From the NCBI GenBank assembly GCA_963576725.1, contig OY755242.1:28446725-28510724 (forward strand): 64,000 bases of DNA, in the 5' to 3' direction. The notes beneath the pieces are model-generated. The model was not told where the DNA came from, searched no databases, and saw only the letters and a list, made by a program, of their open reading frames with translations. The position numbers were made by a program, and so were the translations under genes. This document shows, piece by piece, positions 1-12,239 of this stretch; positions within the stretch are counted from its first letter, which is position 1; each line of letters opens with the position of its first letter. Source of the DNA: Azorinus chamasolen (lineage: Eukaryota; Mollusca; Bivalvia; Cardiida; Solecurtidae).

Positions 1-589
1 TGCATACTGTGCATAATAATACAACGCAATGATACAATAACATTTCGTCCGAAACATGGATGTCCGAAACCATGCATTTGAACAGAGACCGATTTGAATT
101 TGAAAATCGTCGCAAATAAACACAGTGTTACAAACTGTAATCGTATAGAATATACCTGACAATGACACGATTTTAATATTGCATAAAATATACACAAAGG
201 TTGAGCTATATTTACCTCTTTGGAGCCCTTTCGGCAATGCAAAACGAAATTATCCACTAACTTCTTCAACCGCCAGAATTTCAGCAGATTTCATACGCTA
301 GGAACCAAACACGCGAAAGGGAACCAGAACGGTTCGGGCCAGCGAGCTTCGTACCTACGATACTCGCACTGGGCCGCATTTACAGTTTCGGCGAATTAAT
401 AGCGTATTTATCGTGTTAATCAGCTAGGGTTTGATTTCAGGAATTTAACAAAGCTAAGTTGGAATACTTTAATTAATTTAATTGGTTTACGGAAGCAATT
501 GGTGTTTTTTAGTGTGATTGACAATTTGGTAATTCTTACGCAACATAGTCTAATAAGAGATATATTTACGTCTCTGGCCAAATTGTGAA
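1..589. other. No gene recognised
   Basis: AT-rich sequence with scattered CpG near 300-380. I see no exon-like open frame with plausible splice sites and no recognised repeat. Confidence 0.4.
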
Positions 590-660
590 CCCCCCCCCCC
601 CCACAAATCAGATCGGAGAGTGGTGGTTTTTTTTGTGTTTTTTTGGTGGAGGGGGGGGGG
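590..660. repeat. Opposed homopolymer runs C13 and G10
   Basis: A run of 13 C (590-602) is followed 48 bases later by a run of 10 G (651-660). T-rich sequence and a short CCAC/GTGG pair lie between. The two runs can pair as a hairpin stem or fold separately as i-motif and G-quadruplex. Run length may be inexact in an assembly. Confidence 0.8.
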
Positions 661-694
661 TTGTCACCAACTTTAACGTTGGTCGTTACTTTTG

Positions 695-1120
695 AGCCAT
701 TACAGATAGAGACTTGATTCTTGGCATGCATAAGTATCTCATAAAGCAGCACAATTTGAGGGGTGACATGTCAAGGTCATCCTTAAGGGTCAAATGTCAA
801 ATGTTTGTTTGTTTGTCAGCAACTTCAAACTTGGGCATAACTTATGAATCAGTAGAGATAGAGACTTGATATTTGGCATTCATGTATATCTCTTGAAGCT
901 GTATATTTTCAGAGGTGACATGTTAGGGACAAGGTCATCCTTCAAGGTCAAAGGCCAGATATACATGTAGGTCAACTAACTTACTTTCGATCCAATATAT
1001 ACAGATTACAGACTTCATATTTGGCATTTACATATGTATCTCATGAAGCCTAGCTCACAGTGGTGACATGACAATGTCAAGGCCATCCTCCAAGGTCAAA
1101 GTACAAATGTTTAGGTATTA
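695..1120. repeat. Three diverged tandem copies of a ~135-bp repeat
   Basis: The phrase 'gacttgat/catatttggcat' followed by 'tatctc.tgaagc', 'ggtgacatg' and 'aaggtcatcc.tcaaggtcaaa' occurs three times (about 700-830, 836-965, 985-1115). A single fragment of the same family lies at about 18250-18310. It is a dispersed, probably mobile repeat without visible coding capacity. Confidence 0.75.
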
Positions 1121-1569
1121 CATTTGCTATGCTGTGGGGGCATATAGTGTATATATAGTGTTTCACAAACACATCTTGTAACCTTAGATGGAGTTGTTTG
1201 TTATCTATATTTCATTGGTTAATAATATAAATTAATTGACCAACGCAATAGGGGCGATGCTACATGGGGAAGGGGGAATATATACTGGACCAGTGGATGG
1301 AGATAATTGATCTCACGCTGAGCCAGAATGATCAGTGTCTGCACTTTTCCACATTCAAAGAGGCAACTTAATTGGTGCCATGCCAGACAACAGGGCGCTA
1401 GCAAATAAGGAACGGGTGATGAGCCAGCTATTTCTTACTAGCTGGATCACTGATCGTCAGCTTGATATGGAATCTACATTGTCATTATACTATTAGTAAT
1501 AAAATATGCTAGCTCCAATTTGTTTTCCATTTCTATAGTAGCTAGGATCCTATACCCATAACATAAGGT

Positions 1570-1905
1570 TTACAGTTTTTATCATGCAGTAAAATGAAAA
1601 CTGCTATAAACTGGCTCTTCTGTTCAAATAAAAGCAACCAGAAAACTGCTCCAAGAAAAGTACTGCTATTTACTGCAAATTAAACCATTTTTTCAGGTAG
1701 CAGTTATGTTTTACTGTTAAAAACTGTCACAAATGAATGGAACTATACATCCAGTTTTCAGCATTCATTTGAAAACTGCAGTAAACTGCTCACCAGCAAC
1801 TTATGGCCATGATAAAATACTGCTAAAGAAGGCAGTATTTTCAAAAAACTGCTATTTCACTGCTAAAAAACTGCAGTTTTTAGCAGTTCTTTTTCCTAAG
1901 GGTTG
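1570..1905. repeat. Low-complexity ACTGC/AAAACTGC-rich tract
   Basis: Many irregularly spaced copies of ACTGC, TACTGC and AAAACTGC and their complements occur over about 335 bp. They give self-complementarity (for example a tail of AAAAAACTGCAGTTTTT type near 1865-1885). No fixed period and no coding frame are visible. Confidence 0.6.
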
Positions 1906-2198
1906 GGTCTAAAAATAGCCTATGGAGGAAAGGGTTAATACGGTGAAGGGTTAACCCATTACCTGATAGAGGTAACTTTTGACACGCCGATAAAATATCC
2001 GATGGCTCAAGTTGGAGCTATCTGTTTTAAGGGTCAGTTCTGTTTGATTATGCAAGTCATATACATTATTTGTGCCATGGCAAAACTAACCCTTGTTCAT
2101 ATCCCATTTATTATGCCCATCTGACCACAGTCAGGGGGCATTATGTTTTAGGACACAGTTATTGGCCCTCTAAGGATGATTTTGACCTTTGAGAGAGG

Positions 2199-3993
2199 GA
2201 CCTGTATGGAACGCCGTAGCTGTCTCCTGTTGTCGAATTTCTTCTTGTCTTGTTCAAATTCAGTGTTATCATATCTAAACGTCATGTTATTATGTCGAAG
2301 TACTGTGTAAACTTGTCTATTTCAATGCTGCCATCTCGAAACGCCGTATCATTATGTCAAAGCGCTGTGTTAACTTGCCCGTGAATTGTGTTGTTATGGA
2401 CGACGGCTATGTTGTTATGTTACAAAGTAGGTTCATCTTGTTAAAGAACAATGTGCACTTGTCTATATGATATGTTATCATGGTAAATGCATGTGTTGTT
2501 TTGTCAATATGTGGTGTTGACTTGTCCAAACAACGCCTTGTTATGTTAAAATATATTGTTATTATGTTAAAAAGTGAAGTTATCTTGTCTAGAGCATGTT
2601 TGTCAAAATAGTGTGTTGTCTTGTCCATACGGCTTCCTATTATGCTGAAAAAATGTGCTATTATGTCGCACTTTTGTGTTATTTTGTCTACCTGTCGTGT
2701 TAACTTGTTTAATCAGTGGCTTACTATGTCTGTGGCCTATGCTATTATGTTACAAATCAGTTTCATCCTGTCAAGGAGCAATGTGAGCTTGTCTATACGA
2801 CATGTTATCATGTTAAGTGCACATGCTGTTTTGTCAATATATAGTGCTGACTTGTCCAAACTGTGTCTTATCATGTTAAACGGCTATGTTATTATGTTAA
2901 AAAGTAGTGTCATCTTGTTAAGCGGCTATGTTATTATGTTAAAAAGTAGTGTCATCTTGTTAAAGAGCAATGTGATCTTGTCTATACGATATGTTATCAT
3001 GTTAAACGCCCATGTTGTCTTGTCAATATGTAGTGTTGACTTGTCCAATGTATGTTTTATTATGTTAAACTGCTATGTTATTATGTCAAAAAGTAGTTTC
3101 ATCTTGTTAAAGAGCAATGTGATCTTGTCTATACGATATGTTATCATGTTAAACGCCCATGTTGTCTTGTCAATATGTAGTGTTGACTTGTCGAATGTAT
3201 GTCTAATTATGTTAAACTGCTATGTTATTATGTCAAAACGTAGTTTCATCTTGTTAAAGAGGCATGTTAACTTGTCTATATAATATGTTATCATGTTAAA
3301 CCCACGTGTTGTCTTGTCAATATGTAATGTTGACTTGTCCGTTTTAGGTCTTATTATGTTAAACTGCTATGTTATTATGTTACAAAGTAGTTTCGTCTTG
3401 TTAGAGAACAATGTGAACTTGTCTACATAATCTGTTATCATGTTAAAAGCATGTGTTGTCTTGTTAATATATAGTGTTGACTTGTCCAACTTAGGTCTTA
3501 TTATGTTAAAATGCTATGTTATTATGTAACAAAGTAGTTTCATCTTGTGAAAGAGCAATGTGAACTTGTCTATATAATATGTTATCATGTTCAACGCACG
3601 TGTTGTTTTGTCAATATGTAGTGTTGACATGTCCAATTTTTGTAACATAATAACATAGCCTTTTAACATAATAAGACATAAATTGGACAAGTCAACACTA
3701 CATATGGACAAGACAACACGTACATTCAACATGATCACATATTATATCGACAAGTTCACATTGCTACTTAACATGATAACATATTATACAGACAAGTTCA
3801 CAATGCTCTTTAACAAGACGAGACTTCTTTGCTACATAATAACATAGGTGTTGCACATAATAAGACATTCTGTAAACAAGTTCACAGAGTGTTTCGACAT
3901 AATGACACAGTTTTTAGACATGACAGGCATGAATTTGAACAAGATAAGAAGGAATGTGACAACAGGAGACAGCTACGGCGTTCCATAGACCTG
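2199..3993. mobile_element. Foldback element with minisatellite arms and 6-bp target duplication
   Basis: The terminal inverted repeat begins TATGGAACGCCGTAGCTGTC at 2205 and its complement ends at 3987. The direct repeat GACCTG lies exactly outside both ends (2199-2204 and 3988-3993), so the element is 1783 bp. The arms meet near 3640 and are unequal (about 1435 and 350 bp). Both are built of 21-bp units whose direction inverts at the centre. An open frame of 220 codons at 2621-3283 merely reads the 21-bp unit as heptads of hydrophobic residues and is probably not a gene. The structure resembles foldback elements, whose inverted repeats contain tandem subrepeats; the superfamily is not determined. 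Confidence 0.8.
2762..3640 (+). repeat. 21-bp minisatellite with 147-bp higher-order period
   Basis: Units have the form GTTATxxTGTTAAAxxxxAT. The seventh-unit landmark (K)TCRTCTTGTTA recurs at 2951, 3098, 3245, 3392 and 3539, exactly 147 bp apart, that is 7 units of 21 bp. An extra 42-bp (two-unit) duplication near 2909-2950 makes the preceding interval 189 bp. This is the left arm of the foldback element above. Confidence 0.9.
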
Positions 3994-4440
3994 GGTCTTG
4001 AGGATGAAACATTGTCTTGATGTGATGAACATTTTTGCCAGTTTATTCTAAAATCTATCTGAGCATGTCAGAATTCTAGAGTGGACAGGAAAAGTGGGAC
4101 AGACATATGGTTCAATTACTATATGCCATCATTATTCAAAGGGGGCATAAAAATATGTCCACAAATATCCATTTTGAGACAAGCAGAACAGGGTTTTCAT
4201 TAACGCAGGATCCTGCATCCCTGATACAATAATGAAGCCCTGGGACTGCTGGGACAATCATATTATGGACAGCTGCATCCCTGCATAAGTACATGCTGAT
4301 TTCGAATAAGTCAATTTCGTTATACTTTGTATTTTGACAGAGCAGACCCTGATCAGATAGCTCAAATAGGAATCATCTGATCTAGCTTTACTCTGTTTGC
4401 AAAGGAGTATCCTGAGGTAACTGCTTAACCCTTTCTCTCT

Positions 4441-4646
4441 TTAACCCATTCGGTCATAGGCTATTTTTAGGTCCAATTAACCTCTTTGAATAAATCTATA
4501 CCGAAAAGGAGCATTTACTAGAAAAAAAGGAAAATTTAGCATTGTGTACTTTTGAAACTATTGTGATAAATAGAGTACGTATTTGCTCCTCTGGAGCAAA
4601 TGCTCTATTTATCACAATGATTTCAAAAAGTGACAAAATGGGTTAA
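4441..4646. mobile_element. TTAA-flanked hairpin MITE, family A
   Basis: Ends are TTAACCCATT and AATGGGTTAA. The inside holds a palindrome around GAGCAAATGCTCTATTTATC. TTAA duplication plus CCC-starting ends is the piggyBac signature, so a non-autonomous piggyBac-like element is the likely class. No protein is encoded. Confidence 0.7.
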
Positions 4647-4869
4647 TATTTATGTAAGTATATAATATGACATCATCTGATTTTTTTATGATGGCATAAT
4701 TATGTACACAAGATGTTCTGGCTTAGGCAGAAACTGTAGAATCAGATCTATATTATACCATAAGGAAACAGAGCAGACCCATATCAGACGGCTCCTATAG
4801 GAGCCATCTGATATGGGTCTACTCTGTTTGCAAATGTGTGAAAAGGTGTTACTTGATGAAAAGGATTAA
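4643..4869. mobile_element. TTAA-flanked hairpin MITE, family C
   Basis: It shares its left TTAA with the family A copy upstream. It contains the 'atgacatcat' subterminal box, the 'ggcagaaactgtagaatcagatc' box and a central hairpin 'cagacggctcctataggagccatctg' within 4770-4835. It ends at GGATTAA. Confidence 0.65.
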
Positions 4870-4907
4870 AGAATTCTACAGATCTTATTCTACAGTTTAA
4901 TTTTCTG

Positions 4908-4965
4908 CTATGTCCTAAAATGTCCTGTTCGTGTCCTAAAATGTCCTGTACGTGTCCTAAAGTCT
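4908..4965. repeat. Short 21-bp tandem repeat
   Basis: About two and a half copies of TCCTAAAATGTCCTGTWCGTG. Confidence 0.7.
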
Positions 4966-5042
4966 CTTCGAGACGATTCTACAAAATGGTCATATCATAG
5001 TGTTTGGTGCAGAAATAAAGGAGTTATTTTCGAGAATGTTTT

Positions 5043-6536
5043 CATTTACACCTCTTATCTGGACCTCTGAGAATACCCTATGTATTCTAGCTAGCGCTGA
5101 TTGGATCCAGATGAGTGTGTCCAGTTTGGTCATTTACACATCTTATCTGGACCTCTGAGAATACCCTATGTATTCTAGCTAGCGCTGATTGGATCCAGAT
5201 GAGTGTGTCCAGTTTGGTCATTTACACATCTTATCTGGACCTCTGAGAATACCCTATGTATTCTAGCTAGCGCTGATTGGATCCAGATGAGTGTGTCCAG
5301 TTTGGTCATTTACACATCTTATCTGGACCTCTGAGAATACCCTATGTATTCTAGCTAGCGCTGATTGGATCCAGATCAGTGTGTCCAGTTTGGTCATTTA
5401 CACATCTTATCTGGACCTTTGAGAATACCCTATGTATTCTAGCTAGCGCTGATTGGATCCAGATGAGTGTGTCCAGTTTGGTCATTTACACATCTTATCT
5501 GGACCTCTGAGAATACCCTATGTATTCTAGCTAGCGCTGATTGGATCCAGATCAGTGTGTCCAGTTTGGTCATTTACACATCTTATCTGGACCTTTGAGA
5601 ATACCCTATGTATTCTAGCTAGCGCTGATTGGATCCAGATGAGTGTGTCCAGTTTGGTCATTTACACATCTTATCTGGACCTCTGAGAATACCCTATGTA
5701 TTCTAGCTAGCGCTGATTGGATCCAGATCAGTGTGTCCAGTTTGGTCATTTACACATCTTATCTGGACCTCTGAGAATACCCTATGTATCCTAGCTAGCG
5801 CTGATTGGATCCAGATGAGTGTGTCCAGTTTGGTCATTTACACATCTTATCTGGACCTTTGAGAATACCCTATGTATCCTAGCTAGCGCTGATTGGATCC
5901 AGATCAGTGTGTCCAGTTTGGTCATTTACACATCTTATCTGGACCTTTGAGAATACCCTATGTATCCTAGCTAGCGCTGATTGGATCCAGATGAGTGTGT
6001 CCAGTTTGGTCATTTACACATCTTATCTGGACCTTTGAGAATACCCTATGTATTCTAGCTAGCGCTGATTGGATCCAGATCAGTGTGTCCAGTTTGGTCA
6101 TTTACACATCTTATCTGGACCTTTGAGAATACCCTATGTATCCTAGCTTAGCGCTGATTGGATACAGATGAGTGTGTCCAGTTTGGTCATTTACACATCT
6201 TATCTGGACCTTTGAGAATACCCTATGTATTCTAGCTAGCGCTGATTGGATCCAGATCAGTGTGTCCAGTTTGGTCATTTACACATCTTATCTGGACCTT
6301 TGAGAATACCCTATGTATTCTAGCTAGCACAGATTGGATCCAGATCAGTGTGTCCAGTTTGGTCATTTACACATCTTATCTGGACCTTTGAGAATACCCT
6401 ATGTATTCTAGCTAGCGCTGATTGGATCCAGATCAGTGTGTCCAGTTTGGTCATTTACACATCTTATCTGGACCTCTGAGAATACCCTATGTATTCTAGC
6501 TAGCGCTGATTGGATCCAGATCAGTGTGTCCAGTTT
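5043..6536. repeat. 88-bp satellite, 17 copies
   Basis: The monomer from CATTTACACATCTTATCTGG to GTGTGTCCAGTTTGGT is 88 bp (landmark at 5043, 5131, 5219 and so on). Copies are nearly identical. Three positions vary: CTC/TTT in GGACCTYTGAG, T/C in TATYCTAG and G/C in GATSAGTG. The last alternates G,C,G,C from copy 4 to copy 14, giving a 176-bp dimeric super-period. One copy near 6147 has a 1-bp insertion. There is no spacer diversity and no leader, so this is a satellite and not a CRISPR array. Confidence 0.95.
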
Positions 6537-6947
6537 GACTCATCAGCATTAAACTCTTTGATACTCTGGTAGCAATTCTGATGACGAAAAATATATCGGG
6601 AAAATGTAATTCAATAAATAAAAGTCAACATTATGCTTAAATAATTTGCATCTTTACAGTGCATGTAGAATGTATACATGTATGTAGCAGACTTCTAGTA
6701 TTTTAAGGGTTTATCAAGTGACAAATATTAAATCCCTCACTAGACAGCTTAAATGTTTGAACAGCTCAAGGGGTCTTTAGATGTTGTTATCTCCATGAAG
6801 ATTCAAAAGGTACCAGGTGTAAACTGGTATTTATCCCTTTGAAATGACATTCAGATTACAATTGGATGATAAACTAGGACTTGCTTTTTATTAAAACATA
6901 TGTCCCTGACCCTTCTACTTCCAAAACCACAAGAGCACATCCTTAAA

Positions 6948-7179
6948 TTAACCTTTTCCTCCATAGGCTATTTTAAGACCCAACCTCTTTGAATGAATAT
7001 ACCCAAAAGGAACATTTAATTACTAGAGAAAAGAAAAATTATAGAATTTTGTACTTGAAACCATTATGATAAATAGAGCATTTGCTCCTATAGGAGCAAA
7101 TGCTCTATTTATCACAATGGTTTCAAGAAGTGGTAACTACAAAGGAGTAGAAATGCGTATTTATGGAGGAAAGGGTTAA
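6948..7179. mobile_element. TTAA-flanked hairpin MITE, family A
   Basis: Ends are TTAACCTTTTCCTCCATAGG and GGAGGAAAGGGTTAA. The central palindrome spans about 7068-7125 with the tip CCTATAGG. Confidence 0.75.
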
Positions 7180-7185
7180 TATACC

Positions 7186-7440
7186 TCGATTACAATAACA
7201 CTTAAATTTATGGTGATCATGGCTGTGTGCCTCAGAATTATGAGAAATTGGATTTAATCTGATATTTTTATTATTCAAGGCAGGGCCATGCCGGGGGACA
7301 GAACTCTGCAAAAAATAATCAAACCAAATCATCCTGGGAATATACACAATTACACTTCATGGTGATCAAGACTGAGATTGTTTTCCTACAACTGACCAGC
7401 CATTTATGAGGAAATTGGGATTTAATGCGCGCGCATTTTT
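7186..7440. repeat. Two diverged copies of a dispersed repeat
   Basis: Similar blocks carrying 'ttatggtgatca', 'gaaattggatttaat' and neighbouring sequence occur at about 7190-7275 and 7340-7440. Class unknown. Confidence 0.5.
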
Positions 7441-8110
7441 TATCATTTAACTCTTTCCTCGTTTTATATTCATTCCAAATTTCAATACCTACTGAATACT
7501 CATAGACATAATGTAGTTCTATTGAAATATGGAAGGTGAAACAATGTAACTATTTTAGAAACTAAAGCAACAGATCTATCAAAATCAATTAGCAAACAGA
7601 GCAGGCCCAGATCAGACAGCTCCTACAGTTTGTATTCTTTAAACCAATACTCAATTTATATTCATACATTTGTTGTTGCAAAGATGTTTTGGACATCAAA
7701 TTTTCCACAATAACTCTTTGAAACAATAGACATAACAGAGGTGTGCAGTAAAGAACCAATGAAAAATGGTCATCATGTTTCCGATAGTTTCGCATTTATC
7801 CATGCAGACTTCTTTTTATTATAGTTTCGATCCGGTTTACATTTTTTTTGCCTATAGCGGATAATTATAGTCATAAAATTTGTAAGTTAACCTGTTTAAA
7901 GTATATATGGTAAAACTATTGTCAAAAGAAAGCAGAAATTGTGATCAGACACCAGTATTAATAATATTACCTTAACTACAAGTTGAACTTGAATCTGCTT
8001 CAATCAGACACCAGTATCATATAACTTACATTGTACCTTCAAGTTAAACTTGAATCTGCTTCAGACAGAGTAATTGGATTAAAGAAAAGTGTTGTGTTTT
8101 GCATATTTTG
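7441..8110. other. No gene recognised
   Basis: AT-rich. A fragment of the shared MITE hairpin (gcaaacagagcaggcccagatcagac) lies at 7590-7625. Two short direct copies of 'gaacttgaatctgcttcaatcagacaccagtat'-like sequence lie at about 7950-8070. Nothing else is supported. Confidence 0.4.
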
Positions 8111-8119
8111 CTGGGCTGT

Positions 8120-11100
8120 CGGACGTTTTGCTACCCTGACCTTTTCGCTACAGTCATTTCACTACCCATCGGGAAGTCATTTCTCTACCCTGGCCATTTT
8201 GCTACCTGTACGTTTTGCTACCTGTCAAATTTAATGGGAAAAACAAATATTGTTGCGGCGTGGTTAGTGATTTGAGAGTTGAATTTATTAACATAAAATA
8301 AATATTTATAATCAGATACCAAAAAAGAGTTATATTGGGAAAATAAAGTGTTATGTCAGAGAATGAATGATGGGTCTTTTAGATGTACAGACCCTGTATT
8401 TATAAAATGTAATATAAAACATGACTTAAAATGAATTTAATTATTATCTATACGATCTAACAACTATTGGCAACTGCAGCATATAGAACATGCAACACTG
8501 GTAAGGAAAGTTTTAATACTGTAAAAACTGTAAAAGCACTTAAAACTAAAAAACAACTTTTTATTAAAAATAATATGCATATCATTATTGGCGTCCCTTT
8601 GAGTTTGATATAATGCTGATTCATTTAAGGCACCCACTGCTTACGTATTTCCACATGTCAATATTGTCCACTCCGAGATCAAAGGTACTGCCGATAAGCC
8701 GATCAGATTGGTGTATCGGCATGTGACGCTGATTGAATTAACATGGACACGCACCACATGCATCTTTGCTAAATGAATTTTGGCTCTTTTCCCATTGATA
8801 TACGATATGACACTTGCATAATGATCAAATGAAAAGACTATACTTACAATTTACTTTTATTTTAACCCTTTCCCTCATATAAACGTGTTTTCACTCATTT
8901 GCTAACAGAGAAGACCCAGATCAGACCTCCGGCTCCTATAGGAGCTGTCTGATCAGCGTCTGCTCTGTTTGCTAATAGAATTTGAAAAATCTGATTCTTT
9001 ACTTTCTAAAATGGCTACAATGTTCCACCTTCTATATGTAAACGTCTCATTCAGATCCAAACTGTTTGCCTATGATGCTACGCTCGGTAGTTAAAATTGG
9101 TAAACGTATCTTTTTTCATCTGTTAAACTACTATCGTCCAAACCAATGAAAACTGTGAATAATTATATTTAATTGGGTGGCAGGGTTAGTGCAGGGTAGT
9201 GCAGGGTAGCAAAATGACTTTCCGTAGGGGTGCGAAATGACCGGTATGACTAAAATACGAAATGGAATCAAAGTACGAAATGGAACGAAATGGAATCTAA
9301 ACATACGAAATGGAAACACAGATTTTTAACTATATGTTTTTTTTGGGAAAGTGAATTGATATACGTATACCTAATATAAATACAGACTCTTGTACAAAAT
9401 TTCAGCAAGAAAATGTGAAAAATAAAGATTTTACAACGATTTATATATTCACGCATTAACAGCCTGTCCTGAAATGGAATATGAACATACGAAATGGAAC
9501 CACATCTTCAAAGAGATGCATTTAATCAACAATACCCATATATAAATATATGCATGCTAAACATTATTATTAATATATGCATTAAATTTGGGATAAATTG
9601 ATCATAAAATAAACATTTTATAGCGATTTACATATCCTCATATGTGGATCAGGCTAAGGGAACCTCATGAAATGGAATCCGAACATACGAAATGGAAACA
9701 CAGTTTTTTACTAGACTTTTTTTTTGCATAAATGAAATCATGTATGTGTACCTAATATAAATACAGACTTGTGTACAAAATTTCAGCCAGAAATTGTCAA
9801 AAATAAAGATTTTACAACTATTAATATAGTTCATGCATGAACAGCCAGAATTGAAATTGAACCTGAACATACGAAATGGAACCATATTTTCAAAGAGGGG
9901 CGATATATCAACACTATTCATTCACAAGTGCATGCTTAACTTTATTTTAGACATTTGCATTACGTTTGGGATAGTTTGAATGAAAAATAAAGTGTTTTTA
10001 TAGCGATTTACATACTCCCATATGGGGATCAGGCTAAAGGAATCTCATGAAATGGAATCCAAGCATACGGCATGGAAATACAGTCGTTCGAACGTGTATG
10101 TGCAAAACTGGATTCATGTAAGTATACCTAATATAAATACAGACATGTATAAAAATGAGATCGGAAATAGGAGAATAAAGATTTGACAGCGATTTTATAT
10201 ATACCACGAATTAAGAGCCAGGCCTAAAATGGAATCTGAACATACGAAATGGAACCATATTTTCAAATAGAGGCATTATGTCGACAATCGTCATTTATGT
10301 ATGGATGCTAAACGTGTTTTTAGACATATTTATTAAATGTGGCATATATTGATTAATAAATAACTGTGTTGTTAATGATTATAACATTATAAACAATTAG
10401 TTCTAATTCTATTCTTATGCGCACCGCATATGGTAATCAAAGGACTTAACAGATACACAGCTGCTTAGCATATCACACCTGGGTTCCATTTCGAATGTTA
10501 CTATTTGTACAGCGGGGGCCTTTAGCATGCTGTCCATACAGGGATATTTAAATCGCTATTAAATCATTATTTCTTCAATCTATAATCTCAAAAGTTATGT
10601 AGATGTCCAAAAAATGTTGAACATGCATACATAAATGAACATTGTAGATATAATGACTCTCTCCGAAGATATGTTTCCATTTCGTATGTTGAGATTCCAT
10701 TTCAGGCTTGGCTATTAATTCATGGAATATATAAATCGTTGTAAAATCTTTATTTTTCACCTTTTATGGTTCATATTTTGTATACAATTATGTATTTATA
10801 TTATGCATACGTAAATGAATCCAGTTTTGCAAATATACGTTTACTTAAAAATCTGTGGTTCCATTTCGTATGTTTAGATAATATTTCAGGAGGATCCTTT
10901 AGCCTGATGCCCATATAGGGATATGTAAATCGCTATAAAATCATTATTTTTTAATTTATATATCCCAAAAGTTATGCAGGTGACCAAAATAATGTTAAGC
11001 ATGCAAATATAAATTAATATTGTTGATTAAATGCCTCTCTTTGAAGATATGGTTCCATTTCGTATGTTCAGATTCCACTTCAGTTCAAGCTGTTATAATG

Positions 11101-12157
11101 CGTGGAATATATAAATCGCTGTAAAATCTTTATTTTTCACATTTTCTTGCTGAAATTTTGTACAAGAGTCTGTATTTATATTAGGTATACGTACATCAAT
11201 TCACTTTCCCCAAAAAACATCCAGTTAAAAATCTGTGTTTCCATTTCGTATGTTTAGATTATATTTCAGGAGGATCCTTTAGCCTGATGCCCATATAGGG
11301 ATATGTAAATCGCTATAAAATCATTATTTTTTAATTTATATATCCCAAAAGTTATGCAGGTGACCAAAATAATGTTATACATGCATATATAAATTAATAC
11401 TGTTGATTAAAATACCTCTCTTTGAAGATATGGTTCTATTTCGTATGTTCAGATTCCATTTCAGTTCAGGCTGTTATAATACGTGGAATATATAAATCGC
11501 TGTAAAATCTCTATTTTTTACATTTTCTTGCTGAAATTTTGTACAAGAGTCTGTATTTATGTTAGGTATACGTACATCAATTCACTTTTCCCCCATAACA
11601 TCCAGTTAAAAATCTGTGTTTCCATTTCGTATGTTTAGATTATATTTCAGGAGGATCCTTTAGCCTGATACCCATATAGGGATATGTAAATTGCTATAAA
11701 ATCAATATTTTTTAATTTATATATCCCAAAAGTTATGCAGGTGACCAAAATAACATTAAGCATGTATATATAAATAAATATTGTTGATTAAATGCCTCTC
11801 TTTGAAGATATGGTTCCATTTCGTATGTTCAGATTCCATTTCATTTCAGGCTGTTAATGCGTGGAGTATATAAATCGCTGTAAAATCTCTATTTTTCACA
11901 TTTTCTTGCTGAAATTTTGTACAAGAGTCTGTATTTATATTAGGTATACGTACATCAATTCACTTTCCCAAAACAACATCTAGTTAAAAATCTGTGTTTC
12001 CATTTCGTATGTTCAGATTCCATTTCGTTCCATTTCGTACTTTGATTCCATTTCGTATTTTAGTCATACCCCGAAATGACTGTAGCGAAATGGTCAGGGT
12101 AGCGAAATGGTCAGCGAAATGGTCAGGGTAGCAAAACGCTGTATAGCAAAACGTCCG
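8120..12157. mobile_element. 4-kb foldback element of ~380-bp tandem units
   Basis: CGGACGTTTTGCTA at 8120 is repeated inverted as TAGCAAAACGTCCG ending at 12157. Runs of 'gctaccctgacc.tttcgcta' follow inside both ends. From about 9230 the left arm carries units marked by CATACGAAATGGAA (near 9303, 9487, 9685, 9867, 10240). The right arm carries the complement TTCCATTTCGTATG (near 10676, 10858, 11236, 11617, 11998). Right-arm spacing is about 380 bp. The arms invert around 10400-10460. A family B MITE lies in the left end at 8872-9100. No coding region is seen; open frames here only read the repeat. No target duplication was identified. Confidence 0.75.
8872..9100. mobile_element. TTAA-flanked hairpin MITE, family B (right end lost)
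   Basis: It begins TTAACCCTTTCCCTCATATA and carries the central hairpin at 8903-8968 with one arm containing CCCAGATCAGA and the other the complement of CGCTGATCAGA. The family end GGGAAAGGGTTAA is not recognisable. Confidence 0.6.
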
Positions 12158-12239
12158 TAAATCTTTTGCTGCATTAATGGTTTGACACAAGTCCTGTCCG
12201 TCCATCCAAACTATCTTTAAAAGTTACCTTAGAATACCT

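Noticed and set aside
606..620. Illumina-adapter-like string (AGATCGGAGAG)
   Set aside because: It lacks the second A of AGATCGGAAGAG and does not continue into adapter sequence.
2621..3283. 220-codon open frame with heptad-like hydrophobic repeats, resembling a membrane or repeat protein
   Set aside because: It exactly mirrors the 21-bp minisatellite unit, lies in a foldback arm and has no codon-level signs of selection; the frame exists because 21 is divisible by three.
5043..6536. CRISPR-like regular repeat
   Set aside because: The whole 88-bp monomer is repeated with no variable spacers and the genome is eukaryotic; it is a satellite.
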